Source: Streptomyces colonosanans
GTDB lineage: Bacteria; Actinomycetota; Actinomycetes; Streptomycetales; Streptomycetaceae
Assembly: GCF_001866645.1 (NCBI RefSeq)
Contig: NZ_MLYP01000058.1
Span: 277,882-341,881 of the forward strand
Direction of reading: 5' to 3'
Length of the DNA stretch: 64,000 nt
The position numbers and the translations under genes are program-made. Shown here in pieces: positions 7,750 through 17,156 of this stretch; position 1 is the stretch's first letter, and each line of letters starts with the position of its first letter. The notes under the pieces were generated by a model that had not been told where the DNA came from, did not search any database, and saw nothing but the letters and a program-made list of their open reading frames with translations.

Positions 7750-7977
7750 ACCCCCGCGTTCATAGCCGATCCGCTCCGCGATCACCGTCACGGGCATCGT
7801 CGCATTCTGCTTCAGCAACTCGCGGATCGCCGGCTTGACCGCGTCCACCACCGAGTCCTTCGGCGCCCGCCGGTAGGCCGGCGGCCACTCCGAGGCCAGC
7901 GCCCGCAGCACGGTACTCCTGGAAATCCCCAGCTGCCGGGCCACCGTCTGGGCAGAGAGCCCCCCACTCCGGTGCAC
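7750..7977 (-). pseudogene. IS21-family transposase (IstA-type), N-terminal fragment
   Basis: The leftward frame carries a helix-turn-helix region TVARQLGISRSTVLRALASE, then YRRAPKDSVVDAVKPAIREL and TVIAERIGYERG, as in the first ~100 residues of IS21-family transposases of actinomycetes. Homology stops near 7750, before the DDE catalytic domain, and no IstB ATPase gene is present. Inactive remnant. Confidence 0.65.
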
Positions 7978-8043
7978 CGAGAGTGGCCCGCTTTTGATCC
8001 GCTGTCCGTAGCCTTCGATTCACCCGTTGCCGAGACGTGGCGG

Positions 8044-9666
8044 TCAGGCGGGGGAGGAGGCACCGAGGCGCTCGGCGATGTGGTCGCCGACGCGCAGGGC
8101 GTTGGCGATGGCGGTCAAGGAGGGATTCACCGCGCCGATGCTCGGGAAGAAGCTGGTGTCCACGACGTAGAGGTTGTCCAGGTCGTGGGCCTTGCAGGTG
8201 GTGTCGAGCGCTGAGGTGCGCGGATCGTTGCCGAAGCGTATGGTGCCGGCCTGGTGGGCGGTGGCGCCGATGGGCATGTCCTTGTGCAGGTAGAGGGTGT
8301 GCGGCAGCAGATAATGCGTGTGCATGCCCAGGTGGCCGAGGATGCTTTGCAGCTTGCGGCGCAGGTGGGTGACTGCGGTGATGTTGTTGGTCTCGTCCAG
8401 AGCCAGGTGGATGTTGCCGGCGCTGTCAAGGGTGACGCGGTTCTCCGGGGCGGGCAGGTCCTCTCCGCACAGCCAGAAGTCAACCGCGTGCTGGGCAAGG
8501 ACTTCGAAAGGCATGTCCGGGGAGGCGAGGCCGGCCCAGCGGGGTGCTTCGCCGCGGATCTGGTCGGCGTCGGACTTGCCGAGCATCTGGATACCGCCGA
8601 GCGGATAGTCGAAGTCATCCGCGCCGAGGTACCAGTCATTGACGGCGAGGGTCTTCTGGAAGCGGGTGTTGTTGGGCTCGTGGGAGACGGCCATCAACGC
8701 CAGGTTGTTGTGGCGCATGTAGTGGCGGCCGACGATGTCGGCGCTGTTGGCCAGGCCGCGCGGGTGACGGTCGTTGGCGGAGCGCAGCAGCAGGGCGGCG
8801 GAGTTCACCGCGCCGCAGGCGACGGCCACGATGTCGCCGTGGAAGCTGGCGGAGGAGCCGTCGGGGAGTTCGGCGACGACGTTGGTGACGTTGCGTCCGC
8901 CGGCGTCGGTCTCCAGGCGGCGCACGTTGGCACCGGTCACCAGGGTGACGTTGGGGTATTCCAGGGCGGGGTCGACGCAGATGACCTGGGAGTCGGACTT
9001 GGCGCCCAGCAGGCAGGGGAATCCGTCCACCCGGTCGCAGCGGATGCAGGCACTGCGATGGGTGGGGCGCCCCTGCTCATCCTGGGTGAGGTTGACGCCG
9101 ATGGGGAGGTGGAAGGGGCGCAGTCCCTGCTTCTCCAGGTCGTCGCTGAGTTGCTGGATCCTCGGCTCGTGCTGGACTGGGGGGTGAGCGTACTGGGCGC
9201 TGGTAGGTCCTTCGGTCGGGTCCTCTCCGTGGCGCCCGTGGACGAGGTAGAGGTGTTCGGCCTGGGTGTAGTACGGCTCGAAGTCCTGGTAGCTCAGGGG
9301 CCAGGCGGGGGAGATGCCGTCGTGGTGGCGAAGTTTGCCGAAGTCCTCGGGGCGCAGCCGGAACAGCGCGGCCCCGTAGAACTTGGTGTTGCCGCCGACG
9401 TAGTAGTTGACCTCCGGCGGGAAGGTCCTGCCGTTCTGGTCGTACCACAGTTCGGGGGCGCGGTACTTGGCCCTGACGAAGACGGCGGAGGAATCCCAGT
9501 TGTCGCGCTCGCGCGGCAGGTAGCCGCCGCGTTCGAGAAGGAGGATGCGCTTGCCGGTGCCGGCGAGGCGGTGAGCGAGTGTGCCACCGCCCGCGCCGGT
9601 GCCGATGACGATGACGTCGTAGTGCTGTCCTGTGTCGGAGTGCGGGCCGGTCGGCTCGTCGTGCAT
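8044..9666 (-). CDS. GMC-family FAD oxidoreductase
   Basis: 540 residues from ATG 9666, preceded by AAGGTGGA; a longer frame extends upstream but only as low-complexity sequence. The FAD-binding Rossmann motif is at residues ~14-45 (VIVIGTGAGGGTLAHRLAG, then the acidic end LLLERGG). The C-terminal GMC block contains the expected catalytic pair, His in HQAGTIRFGND and Asn in VNPSLTAIANALR. The middle has a CIRCDRVDGFPC cluster typical of the bacterial glucose-methanol-choline and gluconate-dehydrogenase-like branch. Such enzymes oxidise alcohols or sugars and may pass electrons to oxygen, making peroxide. The cyclase-family gene ends 20 bp upstream, so the two are probably co-transcribed. Substrate not predictable. 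Confidence 0.88.
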   Translation of the reverse strand: MHDEPTGPHSDTGQHYDVIVIGTGAGGGTLAHRLAGTGKRILLLERGGYLPRERDNWDSSAVFVRAKYRAPELWYDQNGRTFPPEVNYYVGGNTKFYGAALFRLRPEDFGKLRHHDGISPAWPLSYQDFEPYYTQAEHLYLVHGRHGEDPTEGPTSAQYAHPPVQHEPRIQQLSDDLEKQGLRPFHLPIGVNLTQDEQGRPTHRSACIRCDRVDGFPCLLGAKSDSQVICVDPALEYPNVTLVTGANVRRLETDAGGRNVTNVVAELPDGSSASFHGDIVAVACGAVNSAALLLRSANDRHPRGLANSADIVGRHYMRHNNLALMAVSHEPNNTRFQKTLAVNDWYLGADDFDYPLGGIQMLGKSDADQIRGEAPRWAGLASPDMPFEVLAQHAVDFWLCGEDLPAPENRVTLDSAGNIHLALDETNNITAVTHLRRKLQSILGHLGMHTHYLLPHTLYLHKDMPIGATAHQAGTIRFGNDPRTSALDTTCKAHDLDNLYVVDTSFFPSIGAVNPSLTAIANALRVGDHIAERLGASSPA

Positions 9667-9685
9667 GGTGTTCCACCTTCTTCGC

Positions 9686-10630
9686 TCAGAGAATGGCGAT
9701 CGGATTGACGGGGCAGCCGGTGGCAGCCGGGAGCCGCAGCGGCGCGACGACGCACAGGAAGGACCAGCGGCCCTGCTGCGCGCACTGCGGCGCCAGCTCT
9801 TCGAACTGCAGGTAGTCGAGGAGGTGCAGTCCCAGGGCATGGACGGCGAGCACGTGCACGGGAAAAGCGACTCCGTCGACGGCGCTGGGTGCCGGGTCGC
9901 TGTTGCTGTCACAGCCGAGCGCGGCGATCTGCCGTGCGGCGGCGAACTCCAGGGTGGTGGGGTGCAGCCCGGCGCGTGCCCGGGTCACGTCCCAGGCGCC
10001 CAGGTCGATGCGACGTCGCCGGTGCCCCACGCGCACGAAGAGCAGGTCGCCGCGGCCGACCCGGACGCCCTGGGCCGCTTCGGCGGCGGCGAGTTCCTCG
10101 GTGGTGACCTGGGTGCCGGGCTCCAGCCACGGCACGCCGTTCAGCCTGGGGATGTCGAGCAGTACGCCGCGTCCGACGATGCCGTCGTGGGTGAGGTCGA
10201 GGGAGAGGGCGCCGGCCCCGGTGGAGGTGAAGGAGTCGGCGGGGAGGTTTCCGTAGAGTGTTCCGTCCCAGATGACATGGCAGAGGGCGTCGAGATGACT
10301 GTCGACGTCATTGTGGACGTTCATCGCGAAGCGGTCCCGGGCGAAGTGGAGCGCGTCACCGGGCGGCTCGCTGTCGACCGGGGCGGTGAGCTGGTGCCGA
10401 GCCGGGTCTGGAGCATCGGGTGCCGGAGTCGTCTGCACCGGCGCGGCCAAGGAGACGGCGCGTCCGGAGCGGACTTCCGCCGCGGCGGTGAGCACCTGCT
10501 GTGGGGTGATCGTGGCCAGGGCACCGCGCTCTGGTCCGCCGGCGCGTGCGGCGTGCAGGCGGCCGTGCAGGAGGCGGAAGTCCGTGGCGCTCAGAGCGAG
10601 TGGTCCGCCGGATTCCGTCCGGTGAGCCAT
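9686..10630 (-). CDS. Cyclase-family (PF04199) metal-dependent hydrolase
   Basis: 314 residues from ATG 10630 with GAGGA upstream. The family motif is seen as NVHNDVDSHLDALCHV, corresponding to the HxGTHxDxPxH metal site of kynurenine formamidase and isatin hydrolase. GYVWYG-type plant/bacterial cyclase motifs are replaced by DGTLYGNLP. Further conserved segments are DGIVGRGVLLDIPR, GDLLFVRVGH and the C-terminal HALGLHLLDYLQFEEL. The start overlaps the end of the GH15 gene by 40 bp, so translation is probably coupled. Family members hydrolyse amide or lactone bonds; next to a GMC oxidoreductase, a lactone product of sugar oxidation is a possible substrate (inference). Confidence 0.82.
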   Translation of the reverse strand: MAHRTESGGPLALSATDFRLLHGRLHAARAGGPERGALATITPQQVLTAAAEVRSGRAVSLAAPVQTTPAPDAPDPARHQLTAPVDSEPPGDALHFARDRFAMNVHNDVDSHLDALCHVIWDGTLYGNLPADSFTSTGAGALSLDLTHDGIVGRGVLLDIPRLNGVPWLEPGTQVTTEELAAAEAAQGVRVGRGDLLFVRVGHRRRRIDLGAWDVTRARAGLHPTTLEFAAARQIAALGCDSNSDPAPSAVDGVAFPVHVLAVHALGLHLLDYLQFEELAPQCAQQGRWSFLCVVAPLRLPAATGCPVNPIAIL

Positions 10631-12483
10631 GGGGCTGGTTCCTCGCGTTCCGGCCCGCCGCCGTCCTGCCGGCGGCGGTCGAGGGCGTCGTCGAGGGTGG
10701 AGGCGGCCATGATGAGCGAGAGGTGGGTGAAGGCTTGAGGAAAGTTGCCCAACTGGGCACCGTCCGGGCCGATCTCCTCCGCGAACAGGCCGACGTGGTT
10801 GGCGTAGGTGTGCATCTTCTCGAAGGTGTAACGCGCCTGGTCGAGCCGACCGGTCCGGGCGAGTGCGTCGACATACAGGAAGGTGCACAGGCTGAAGGTG
10901 CCTTCCGAGCCGCGCAGGCCATCGGGTGAGGCGGCCGGGTCGTAGCGGTAGACGAGGCTGTCGGAGACCAGCTTGCGGTCGATGGCGTCCAGGGTGGACA
11001 GCCAGCCCGGGCCCAGCGATGGCAGGAAGCCCACCCGGGGGACCAGCAGCAGGGAGGCGTCGAGTACGTCGCCGTCGTAGTGCTGCACCAGGGCCTGCTC
11101 GGTCTTGCTCCAGCCGCGCTCCATGACCTGGGCGAGGATGGCGTCGCGGGCCGCGGTCCAGCGTTGGACGTCGGCCGGGCGACGCCATTCGTCGGCCAAG
11201 CGCAGTCCGCTGTCAAAGGCGGCCCAGCACATCACCCGGCTGTAGGTGAAGTCTTGGCGTCCGCCACGGGTCTCCCAGATGCCTTCGTCCGGGCGGTCCC
11301 AGGAGTCGGCGAGCCAGTCGAGGGTGCGGGCGAGCGCCGTCCATTCGTCGTAGCCCACGTGCATGCCCAACTGGCGGCTCTCTGCCAGGGCGTAGAGGGC
11401 CTCCCCGTAGATGTCCAACTGCACTTGGGCGGCGGCGGCGTTGCCGGCTCGCACCGGGGAGGAGCCGCGGTAGCCCTCGAAGTGGTCGAGGATCTCCTCG
11501 GTCAGCCGGGGGTCGCCGTCGACCCGGTACATGATCTGCAGGGGCTCACTGCCGGGGCCGCCCTGCTCGTGCAGCCGCTGGCCGAGCCAGCGAACGAACG
11601 CGACCGCCTCCTCGACGAAGCCGAGGTCGACCAGGGCCCGCACTGACAACGCACCGTCTCGGATCCAGGTGTAGCGGTAGTCCCAGTTGCGCTCGCCACC
11701 GACCTGCTCGGGCAGGCCCATGGTCGCCGCCGCGACGGGGGCGCCGGTGGGGGCGTAGGTGAGCAGTTTCAGGGTGATGGCGGAGCGGTGCACCATGCCC
11801 GGCCACCGGCCGCGGTAGCGGGAGGTAATCAGCCAGCGGTGCCAGAAGCCGACCATCCCCCATAGTTCGCGGGCGAGCTCGTCCTCGGTCGGCTGCGGCG
11901 GAGCGGGGCCGCCGGCGCGGCAGACGGTGAACAGTGTTCCGGCGACCTGCCCCTCGCGCAGCGTCACTTCGCCGCGGACGTCCTGGCCGTCGCGCTGTAG
12001 CGGGAAGGTGCTGCGCAGGTGGGCGGTGAGGTGGGGGCTGTGGAAGGCTGCTCCGCCGGGATCCAGGTCGAGGGTGTGCTCGGCGCGGGCGTAGTCGAAG
12101 CGCGGCCGGCAGTCGAGGGTGAAGCGCACGGTGCCGCGCACTGCCCGGGCGACCCGCACGAGGGTGTGCCGGTCGGTGGCCCGGCACGAGGGGTCGGGGA
12201 CCATCCCGTCGATCACCTCCCCGACTCCGTCGGGTGACATGAATCGGGTCACCAGCAGCGCACTACCCGGGTAGTAGAGCTGGCGCCAAGTGCCCTGACC
12301 GCTGTCTTCGGGCGCCAGCCGGAACCAGCCACCGCGGTCGTGGTCGAGCAACGCGGCGAAGACGCTTGGCGAGTCGAATCGCGGGGCCGCGAACCAGTCG
12401 ACGACGCCATGATCCGAGATCAGAGCGGCTGTCTGCAGGTCCCCGACCAGTCCATGGTCGGCAATGGGAGGGTACCGATCCAT
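10591..12483 (-). CDS. GH15 glucoamylase/trehalase-like hydrolase
   Basis: 630 residues from ATG 12483. The N-terminal domain begins with the hallmark PPIADHGLVGDLQTAALISD. The (alpha/alpha)6 catalytic domain shows ERNWDYRYTWIRDGALSVRA and the second acidic site EEIGPDGAQLGNFPQAFTHL, standard for bacterial GH15 proteins, several of which are trehalases and others glucoamylases. No signal peptide, so it acts in the cytoplasm. Length fits the family (~600-670). It overlaps the cyclase gene downstream and is divergent from the SDR at 12687. The ~200-bp divergent spacer (12484-12686) is relatively AT-rich next to this start and probably carries both promoters. Confidence 0.9.
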   Translation of the reverse strand: MDRYPPIADHGLVGDLQTAALISDHGVVDWFAAPRFDSPSVFAALLDHDRGGWFRLAPEDSGQGTWRQLYYPGSALLVTRFMSPDGVGEVIDGMVPDPSCRATDRHTLVRVARAVRGTVRFTLDCRPRFDYARAEHTLDLDPGGAAFHSPHLTAHLRSTFPLQRDGQDVRGEVTLREGQVAGTLFTVCRAGGPAPPQPTEDELARELWGMVGFWHRWLITSRYRGRWPGMVHRSAITLKLLTYAPTGAPVAAATMGLPEQVGGERNWDYRYTWIRDGALSVRALVDLGFVEEAVAFVRWLGQRLHEQGGPGSEPLQIMYRVDGDPRLTEEILDHFEGYRGSSPVRAGNAAAAQVQLDIYGEALYALAESRQLGMHVGYDEWTALARTLDWLADSWDRPDEGIWETRGGRQDFTYSRVMCWAAFDSGLRLADEWRRPADVQRWTAARDAILAQVMERGWSKTEQALVQHYDGDVLDASLLLVPRVGFLPSLGPGWLSTLDAIDRKLVSDSLVYRYDPAASPDGLRGSEGTFSLCTFLYVDALARTGRLDQARYTFEKMHTYANHVGLFAEEIGPDGAQLGNFPQAFTHLSLIMAASTLDDALDRRRQDGGGPEREEPAPWLTGRNPADHSL

Positions 12484-12686
12484 ATCTCCAATATGCGACT
12501 CTTTTTGACTAATTGCGCGCCCAGAATGGCACCGAGGCGAGCACCCAGAGTTATCATTTGGACACGATCCGCATTGCACCGCCAAGGTGGGGTTCATGAG
12601 CCGGGACCACCGCGCACGCGGTGCTCCCGGGAGCAGCTTGCACCCCGGGGCGGGCCCGGGCGACGGACAGAGACGGAGACCCACCC

Positions 12687-13526
12687 GTGGCAACCACCGC
12701 CAGCGAAACCCGGCCGCTTGCTGCCTTGCCGCTGCTGAAGGGGCAGAAGGCGCTGGTGACCGGCGCGAACTCCGGCATCGGCAAGGCCACCGCCATCGGT
12801 CTGGGCCGGGTCGGCGCCGATGTCGTGGTCAACTACGTCGCGGGCAAGGAGGCCGCCGAGGACGTCGTCCGGGAGATCCAGAGCTTCGGGGTGCGCGCTT
12901 ACGCCCACGAAGCAGACGTCTCCCAGGAGGACCAAGTCGTCGCGATGATCGCGCGCGTGGTCGAAGAGTTCGGCACCATCGACATCATGGTGGCCAACGC
13001 TGGGTTGCAGCGGGACGCGTCGGTCACCGACATGACTCTGGCCCAGTGGCACAAGGTCCTGGACGTCAACCTGACCGGGCAGTTCCTGTGCGCCCGCGAG
13101 GCGGCCAAGGAGTTCATGCGCCGTGGCGTCGTCCCCGAGGTGTCCTGCGCGGCAGGGAAGATCATCTGCATGAGCTCGGTCCACCAGATCATCCCCTGGG
13201 CCGGGCATGTGAACTACGCGGCTTCCAAGGGCGGCGTGCTGATGATGATGCAGACCCTGGCCCAGGAGCTCGCACCCCACCGGATCAGGGTCAACGCGGT
13301 GGCGCCCGGCGCGATCCGCACTCCCATCAACCGCAGCGCCTGGGACACTCCTGAAGCCGAGGAAGCCCTGCTGCGGCTGATCCCTTACCGGCGGGTGGGT
13401 GACCCGGAGGACATTGCCAATGCCGTCGCGGTCCTGGCCTCGGACTTCATGGACTACGTGGTGGGCAGCACCCTGTACGTGGACGGCGGCATGACACTCT
13501 TCCCCGGCTTCGCCACCGGCGGCTGA
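12687..13526 (+). CDS. SDR-family dehydrogenase, glucose 1-dehydrogenase-like
   Basis: 279 residues from GTG 12687 with GGAG eight bases upstream. The NAD(P)-binding motif is TGANSGIGKATAIGLGR, followed by NAG in MVANAGL, and the catalytic set is Ser (CMSSVHQI), Tyr-x-x-x-Lys (NYAASKGG). The C-terminus GSTLYVDGGMTLFPGF is typical of glucose 1-dehydrogenase-type SDRs. An insert, RRGVVPEVSCAAGK, lies just before the catalytic serine strand. It is divergent from the GH15 gene, whose product could release glucose or a glucoside for it. The cofactor preference is not certain; VVNYVAGKE in place of an acidic residue suggests that NADP is possible. Confidence 0.85.
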   Translation: MATTASETRPLAALPLLKGQKALVTGANSGIGKATAIGLGRVGADVVVNYVAGKEAAEDVVREIQSFGVRAYAHEADVSQEDQVVAMIARVVEEFGTIDIMVANAGLQRDASVTDMTLAQWHKVLDVNLTGQFLCAREAAKEFMRRGVVPEVSCAAGKIICMSSVHQIIPWAGHVNYAASKGGVLMMMQTLAQELAPHRIRVNAVAPGAIRTPINRSAWDTPEAEEALLRLIPYRRVGDPEDIANAVAVLASDFMDYVVGSTLYVDGGMTLFPGFATGG

Positions 13527-13595
13527 CGACGGCGCATGTGGAGAGCCTGCTGGCGCAGACCCCGGCCCAGGAACTGCCCTGGCGGGAACTAACTG

Positions 13596-13685
13596 ATGGC
13601 CTTCATCCTCGCCGCCCACATCACCCTGATGCCGCTCGCGGTGGCACTGCCTGAGCACACATCTGCACGCAGCTATTTGGAGTGA
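13596..13685 (+). pseudogene. Possible cytochrome-bd subunit I remnant
   Basis: A 29-codon hydrophobic frame, MAFILAAHITLMPLAVALPE followed by a short unrelated tail, resembles the first helix of cytochrome bd oxidase subunit I with its conserved His (LHIVLMPLGVALP in actinomycetes). It ends eleven bases before the next gene. It could be a relic or a chance small membrane peptide. Confidence 0.25.
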
Positions 13686-13695
13686 CGAGGTCCTC

Positions 13696-15531
13696 ATGAG
13701 TCGGCCTGAGGGTCAACCAGACAGAAGGGGCAGGGCGGAGGAGGCGCGCGCAGCCACTGGCGCGGCATCGGGCTCCGACCCTCTCGGCGCCCCCGATCCC
13801 CTCGAGAACGAGCTCAGCTCTGCCGAGGACCGCGTCGTCGTCGCGGAGTGGTCGCGGCGGATCCCCCCGATCAGGGCGCGGATCCCGGAAGTGCGCATCG
13901 GCAAGCGCTGGTACAGCACCGCCTGGCTGATCCCGATAAGCGTCGCGGGGCTGATCGTCTGGATCGCGGTGTGCCAGCAGTTGCGTACCTATTCGGCGGT
14001 GCAGAGTTGGCTCGCCAGCCATCCCGGGACGGGCGACTTCCAGCCGCCAGTCATCAGCGGGTTCCCGTTGTGGCTGCGCATCCTGCACTTCCTGAACTTG
14101 CTGTTCATGCTGTTCATCATCCGGGCTGGGATCCAGATCCTGGCCGACCATCCACGACTGCAAACAGACGCCGGGTCCATGCCCGGCCGGGAGCGACTGC
14201 GGCTGCGCGGCCCTGTGCCGCCCGACCGGATGGCGCAGGAACCGCCAGAGCGTGCCTGGACGGCCAAGGACGACGCGGTCACCCTGCCTCGCTGGCTCGG
14301 CCTACCGGGGATCCGGCACTCGATCGGCCTCGCCCGCTGGTGGCACTTCAGCTGTGACTTCCTGTGGGTCCTTACCGGCGTGACGTTCTATGTGCTGCTG
14401 TTCACCACCGGGCAGTGGGCGCGGCTGGTGCCGGTGAACTGGAGCGTCATCCCCAATGCCATCTCGACTGCTATCCAGTACGGGTCGCTGGACTTCCCCG
14501 CGAACAAGGGCTGGACGCAGTACAACGGCATGCAGATCATCGCCTACTTCGTTGTGGTCTTCATCGCCGGGCCACTGGCGCTCATCACCGGCCTGCTGCA
14601 GGCGCCGGCCATCGCCGCCAGGTTCGGGCTGGGCTGGGGCCGGATCAACCGCCAGACGGCCCGCATCGTCCATTTCATGGTGCTCGTAACTTTTGTTGGG
14701 TTCATTTTCATCCACACCGTCATGGTCTGGATCACCGGGCTGCTCAAGAACCTCAACCACATCACCATCGGCATGAACACCGCCTCCTGGACCGGATGGT
14801 GGCTGTACGTCATCTGGATGGCCATCGTGGTGGCCGTCTGGTGGGCCGCATCACCGCTCACGCTGCGCTATCCGCGGGTGGTGCAGAAGACCGGCAGGTT
14901 CCTTATCGGCTGGGCAAAGGCGCTGTTGGAGAATACGGATCCGCGCGCAACCTACCCCGAAAAGGCGATCTCGCCGTTCTTCTGGCCCAACGGCACGCTG
15001 CCGGACAGTCAGGAATACGCAGACCTGCGGGACAACGGCTTCCGCGACTACAGGCTGCGCGTCGACGGACTCGTAGACAAGCCCGTCACCCTGTCCTACG
15101 AGCAGCTGAGGGCGATGCCCAAACAAGAGCAGACCACCCAGCACTACTGCATCCAGGGCTGGTCAGGCGTCGCCAAGTGGGGCGGCGTGCCAATGCGGGA
15201 GATCCTCAAGCTGGTGCAACCATCGCCGAAGGCGCGTTTTGCGGTGTTCTACTCCCTCGCCTCCGGTGCCGAGGGCGGGGTCTACTACGACGCTCACAAG
15301 ATCGAGCACATGCAGCACCACCTGACCATCCTCGCCTACGAGATGAACGGTGAACCGCTCAATGAGCTACACGGCGCTCCGCTCCGGCTGCGTAACGAGC
15401 TTGAGCTGGGTTTCAAGCAGGTCAAGTGGATCCGGGCCATCGAGTTCGTCGAGAGCTTCTCCCACCTCGGCGCGGGGCAGGGCGGCTACAACGAGGACCA
15501 TGAGTTCTACGGCTACCGAATGCCTATCTGA
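13696..15531 (+). CDS. Cytochrome b-type membrane domain fused to sulfite-oxidase-type Mo domain
   Basis: 611 residues from ATG 13696 with GAGG five bases upstream. A ~65-residue charged cytoplasmic lead is followed by several membrane helices with conserved His positions (LRILHFLNLLFMLFI, RWWHFSCDFLWVLTGVTF, RIVHFMVLVTFVGFIFIHTV), as in cytochrome b561/formate-dehydrogenase gamma-like subunits. From residue ~410 comes an oxidoreductase molybdopterin-binding domain: DGLVDKPVTLSYEQLRAMP, the Cys-bearing YCIQGWSGVAKWGGVPMREI and a C-terminal HGAPLRLR. The fusion suggests electron exchange between the quinone pool and an extracytoplasmic Mo centre, as in YedYZ (MsrPQ), but in one chain. No Tat signal is seen ahead of the Mo domain; export would depend on the membrane part. 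Confidence 0.85.
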   Translation: MSRPEGQPDRRGRAEEARAATGAASGSDPLGAPDPLENELSSAEDRVVVAEWSRRIPPIRARIPEVRIGKRWYSTAWLIPISVAGLIVWIAVCQQLRTYSAVQSWLASHPGTGDFQPPVISGFPLWLRILHFLNLLFMLFIIRAGIQILADHPRLQTDAGSMPGRERLRLRGPVPPDRMAQEPPERAWTAKDDAVTLPRWLGLPGIRHSIGLARWWHFSCDFLWVLTGVTFYVLLFTTGQWARLVPVNWSVIPNAISTAIQYGSLDFPANKGWTQYNGMQIIAYFVVVFIAGPLALITGLLQAPAIAARFGLGWGRINRQTARIVHFMVLVTFVGFIFIHTVMVWITGLLKNLNHITIGMNTASWTGWWLYVIWMAIVVAVWWAASPLTLRYPRVVQKTGRFLIGWAKALLENTDPRATYPEKAISPFFWPNGTLPDSQEYADLRDNGFRDYRLRVDGLVDKPVTLSYEQLRAMPKQEQTTQHYCIQGWSGVAKWGGVPMREILKLVQPSPKARFAVFYSLASGAEGGVYYDAHKIEHMQHHLTILAYEMNGEPLNELHGAPLRLRNELELGFKQVKWIRAIEFVESFSHLGAGQGGYNEDHEFYGYRMPI

Positions 15532-15921
15532 CAGCCCATCGCCAGGAATCTCTGCCGCCCCTGCGGCGCGCTCCGGCGAGGACGGCATCGCGTTGGGAGC
15601 AGTGCCATGCTGGCGAACGTGACCTGTCGCAGGACCCATGAGGAAAGTACGCCCGGGGACGGCAGCCGGACCCTGGTGGCCCATGTCCGGCCTCGCCGAA
15701 CGCAGGCGGAGGCGAACCGCGACGAAGGGCTGCATGACGTCGCCCCCGCCGTGCGACCGCGCTGCCGGCACGCCCGCGAGCCGCGCCGCCTCAACGACCT
15801 GGCCCGAGGCTCGCACCGGCACTGCGGAAGCCTAATGCCGTGTCGGTCTCATCCGAGATCGCGATCTTCGCCGGTTCGCGCGCCCGTGATCGAATCACGC
15901 CACCACACCTGGCGAATCCCG
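15532..15921. other. No gene recognised
   Basis: This 390-bp gap lies between two convergent genes. Open frames exist, but they have no family resemblance or convincing start. It must contain the termination signals of both genes; no hairpin longer than about 8 bp was noticed. Confidence 0.4.
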
Positions 15922-16599
15922 TCAGGAGGTGAGGATGGAGATGCCATCTCCGAGCAGTTTCAACCCGAGAACGAAGAACAGGATGGCCATCACAGCGACG
16001 CTGTGCTGAGCTGCCCACTCTTTCCAGTTGCCGAGCGTGGTCTTGGCTCGCTCTCCCCCGAGGAGAAAGACTGCCAGCGGGGCCAGCAGGCCGAGGGTGG
16101 CGATCACGACGAAGATCGCCAGCGATGCGATCTGCTGCCCGACCGGTAGTCCTGCTGAGCCGATCGCGGCGCCCGCGGCGATGGTCAGCGGTGCGTTCTT
16201 GGCGTTGAGCGCGGCCAAGGCCAGTCCGAGTGCGAAAACCTTGACCGGCGTGAGGCGGTCGGTCGCGCCCATCCACTTCGGCAGCTGGGCTTGCGAGGGA
16301 TCCCTTGGGCGTCGGCGCCACTGCCGGGCACCGAAGGAGACGAGGAACACGCCCAGAGCGAGCTTGAGCGCTCCCACCCAGGTGGCCGGGTGCTTGTGGG
16401 CGGAGGCGCCTGCCGGGGAAGCGATCGCCAGCATCACCGCGCCCAGTGCCGCGAGTCCCAGGATCCAGCCGACGGTGAAGAGGACGCCGTTGAGCCGTCC
16501 TCGGGGCGTGGCGAGTATGAGGATGACGGCGATGATCGGGAGGGGACTGACCGCGACGGCCGCCGCGAAACCCAGCACGTCACCGAGAACTGCGCCCAT
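15922..16599 (-). CDS. GAP-family (Sap/LysE-like) membrane protein
   Basis: 225 residues from ATG 16599, almost all in six hydrophobic segments (e.g. AAAVAVSPLPIIAVILILAT, VGWILGLAALGAVMLAI, IASLAIFVVIATLGLLAPLA). The N-terminal AVAVSPLPIIAVILIL and the central KVFALGLALAALNAKNAPL are hallmarks of the GAP (PF11139) family, whose mycobacterial members help move glycolipids or sulfolipid to the surface and which is distantly related to LysE exporters. It stands alone, convergent with the Mo oxidoreductase gene. Substrate unknown. Confidence 0.82.
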   Translation of the reverse strand: MGAVLGDVLGFAAAVAVSPLPIIAVILILATPRGRLNGVLFTVGWILGLAALGAVMLAIASPAGASAHKHPATWVGALKLALGVFLVSFGARQWRRRPRDPSQAQLPKWMGATDRLTPVKVFALGLALAALNAKNAPLTIAAGAAIGSAGLPVGQQIASLAIFVVIATLGLLAPLAVFLLGGERAKTTLGNWKEWAAQHSVAVMAILFFVLGLKLLGDGISILTS

Positions 16600-17156
16600 G
16601 GTTGCCTCCGGATGGCGATCCAGTGGAGCGGGCTTGGCGGAAGCGGGTGATCCGACCCTCTGTACGGTGCAACGGCTTGTTCTGTGATCGGCTGCGCCGT
16701 TGTCTTCACGGCTGTGCGGAAGTGGTTGCCAGAAATGGCGACGGCGGCATACTCAGCACGTCCCACCGCTTCCATCTTCCTGTGCCTATCCGGATCTGTC
16801 CTCGGGAGCTTCTCGGGACGCGAAGCCCCCGGGACTGGTCTGCCGCACCCACTCTGATGCCGTCTCGGAACCGGTCGGCAAGCTGGCACTCGAGGCTGCT
16901 TTTCCTGCTCAGCACCATGACGGAAACGCTGCACGGAACGTAGTCGCCCCTGGTGGGGGCATCGTGAAGTGGTCAGGATGAACACTCGCCAGTACCGGAG
17001 TTTCCCAGGGGAATCCGTCCCAGGTGAAAGCGTCGATCAGGGTTTGAAAATGCGAGGCAGAGCATCCGCCGAGAGGATTGACATGTGAGGGCGATGGCGC
17101 TCCATGTTCGGGTGCTTGGCGACCCTCGCACCGATCCGTGGCAGGAGAGTTTCACG
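16600..17156. other. Divergent spacer, no gene recognised
   Basis: 557 bp between the leftward GAP-family gene and the rightward peroxidase run. Both promoters should lie here. No frame has a recognisable product; a longer leftward frame (16434-16985) is Arg/Pro-rich and judged a shadow. The segment 17020-17090 before the first gene is less GC-rich and is the likeliest promoter area. Confidence 0.4.

Noticed and set aside
8254..9708. 484-codon rightward frame opposite the GMC oxidoreductase
   Set aside because: Val/Gly/Glu-rich low-complexity translation; the opposite strand encodes an unmistakable GMC enzyme with all motifs.
15880..15900. tRNA-like T-arm in the spacer before the GAP gene
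   Set aside because: Only a loose GATCGAATC resemblance; no cloverleaf could be built around it.
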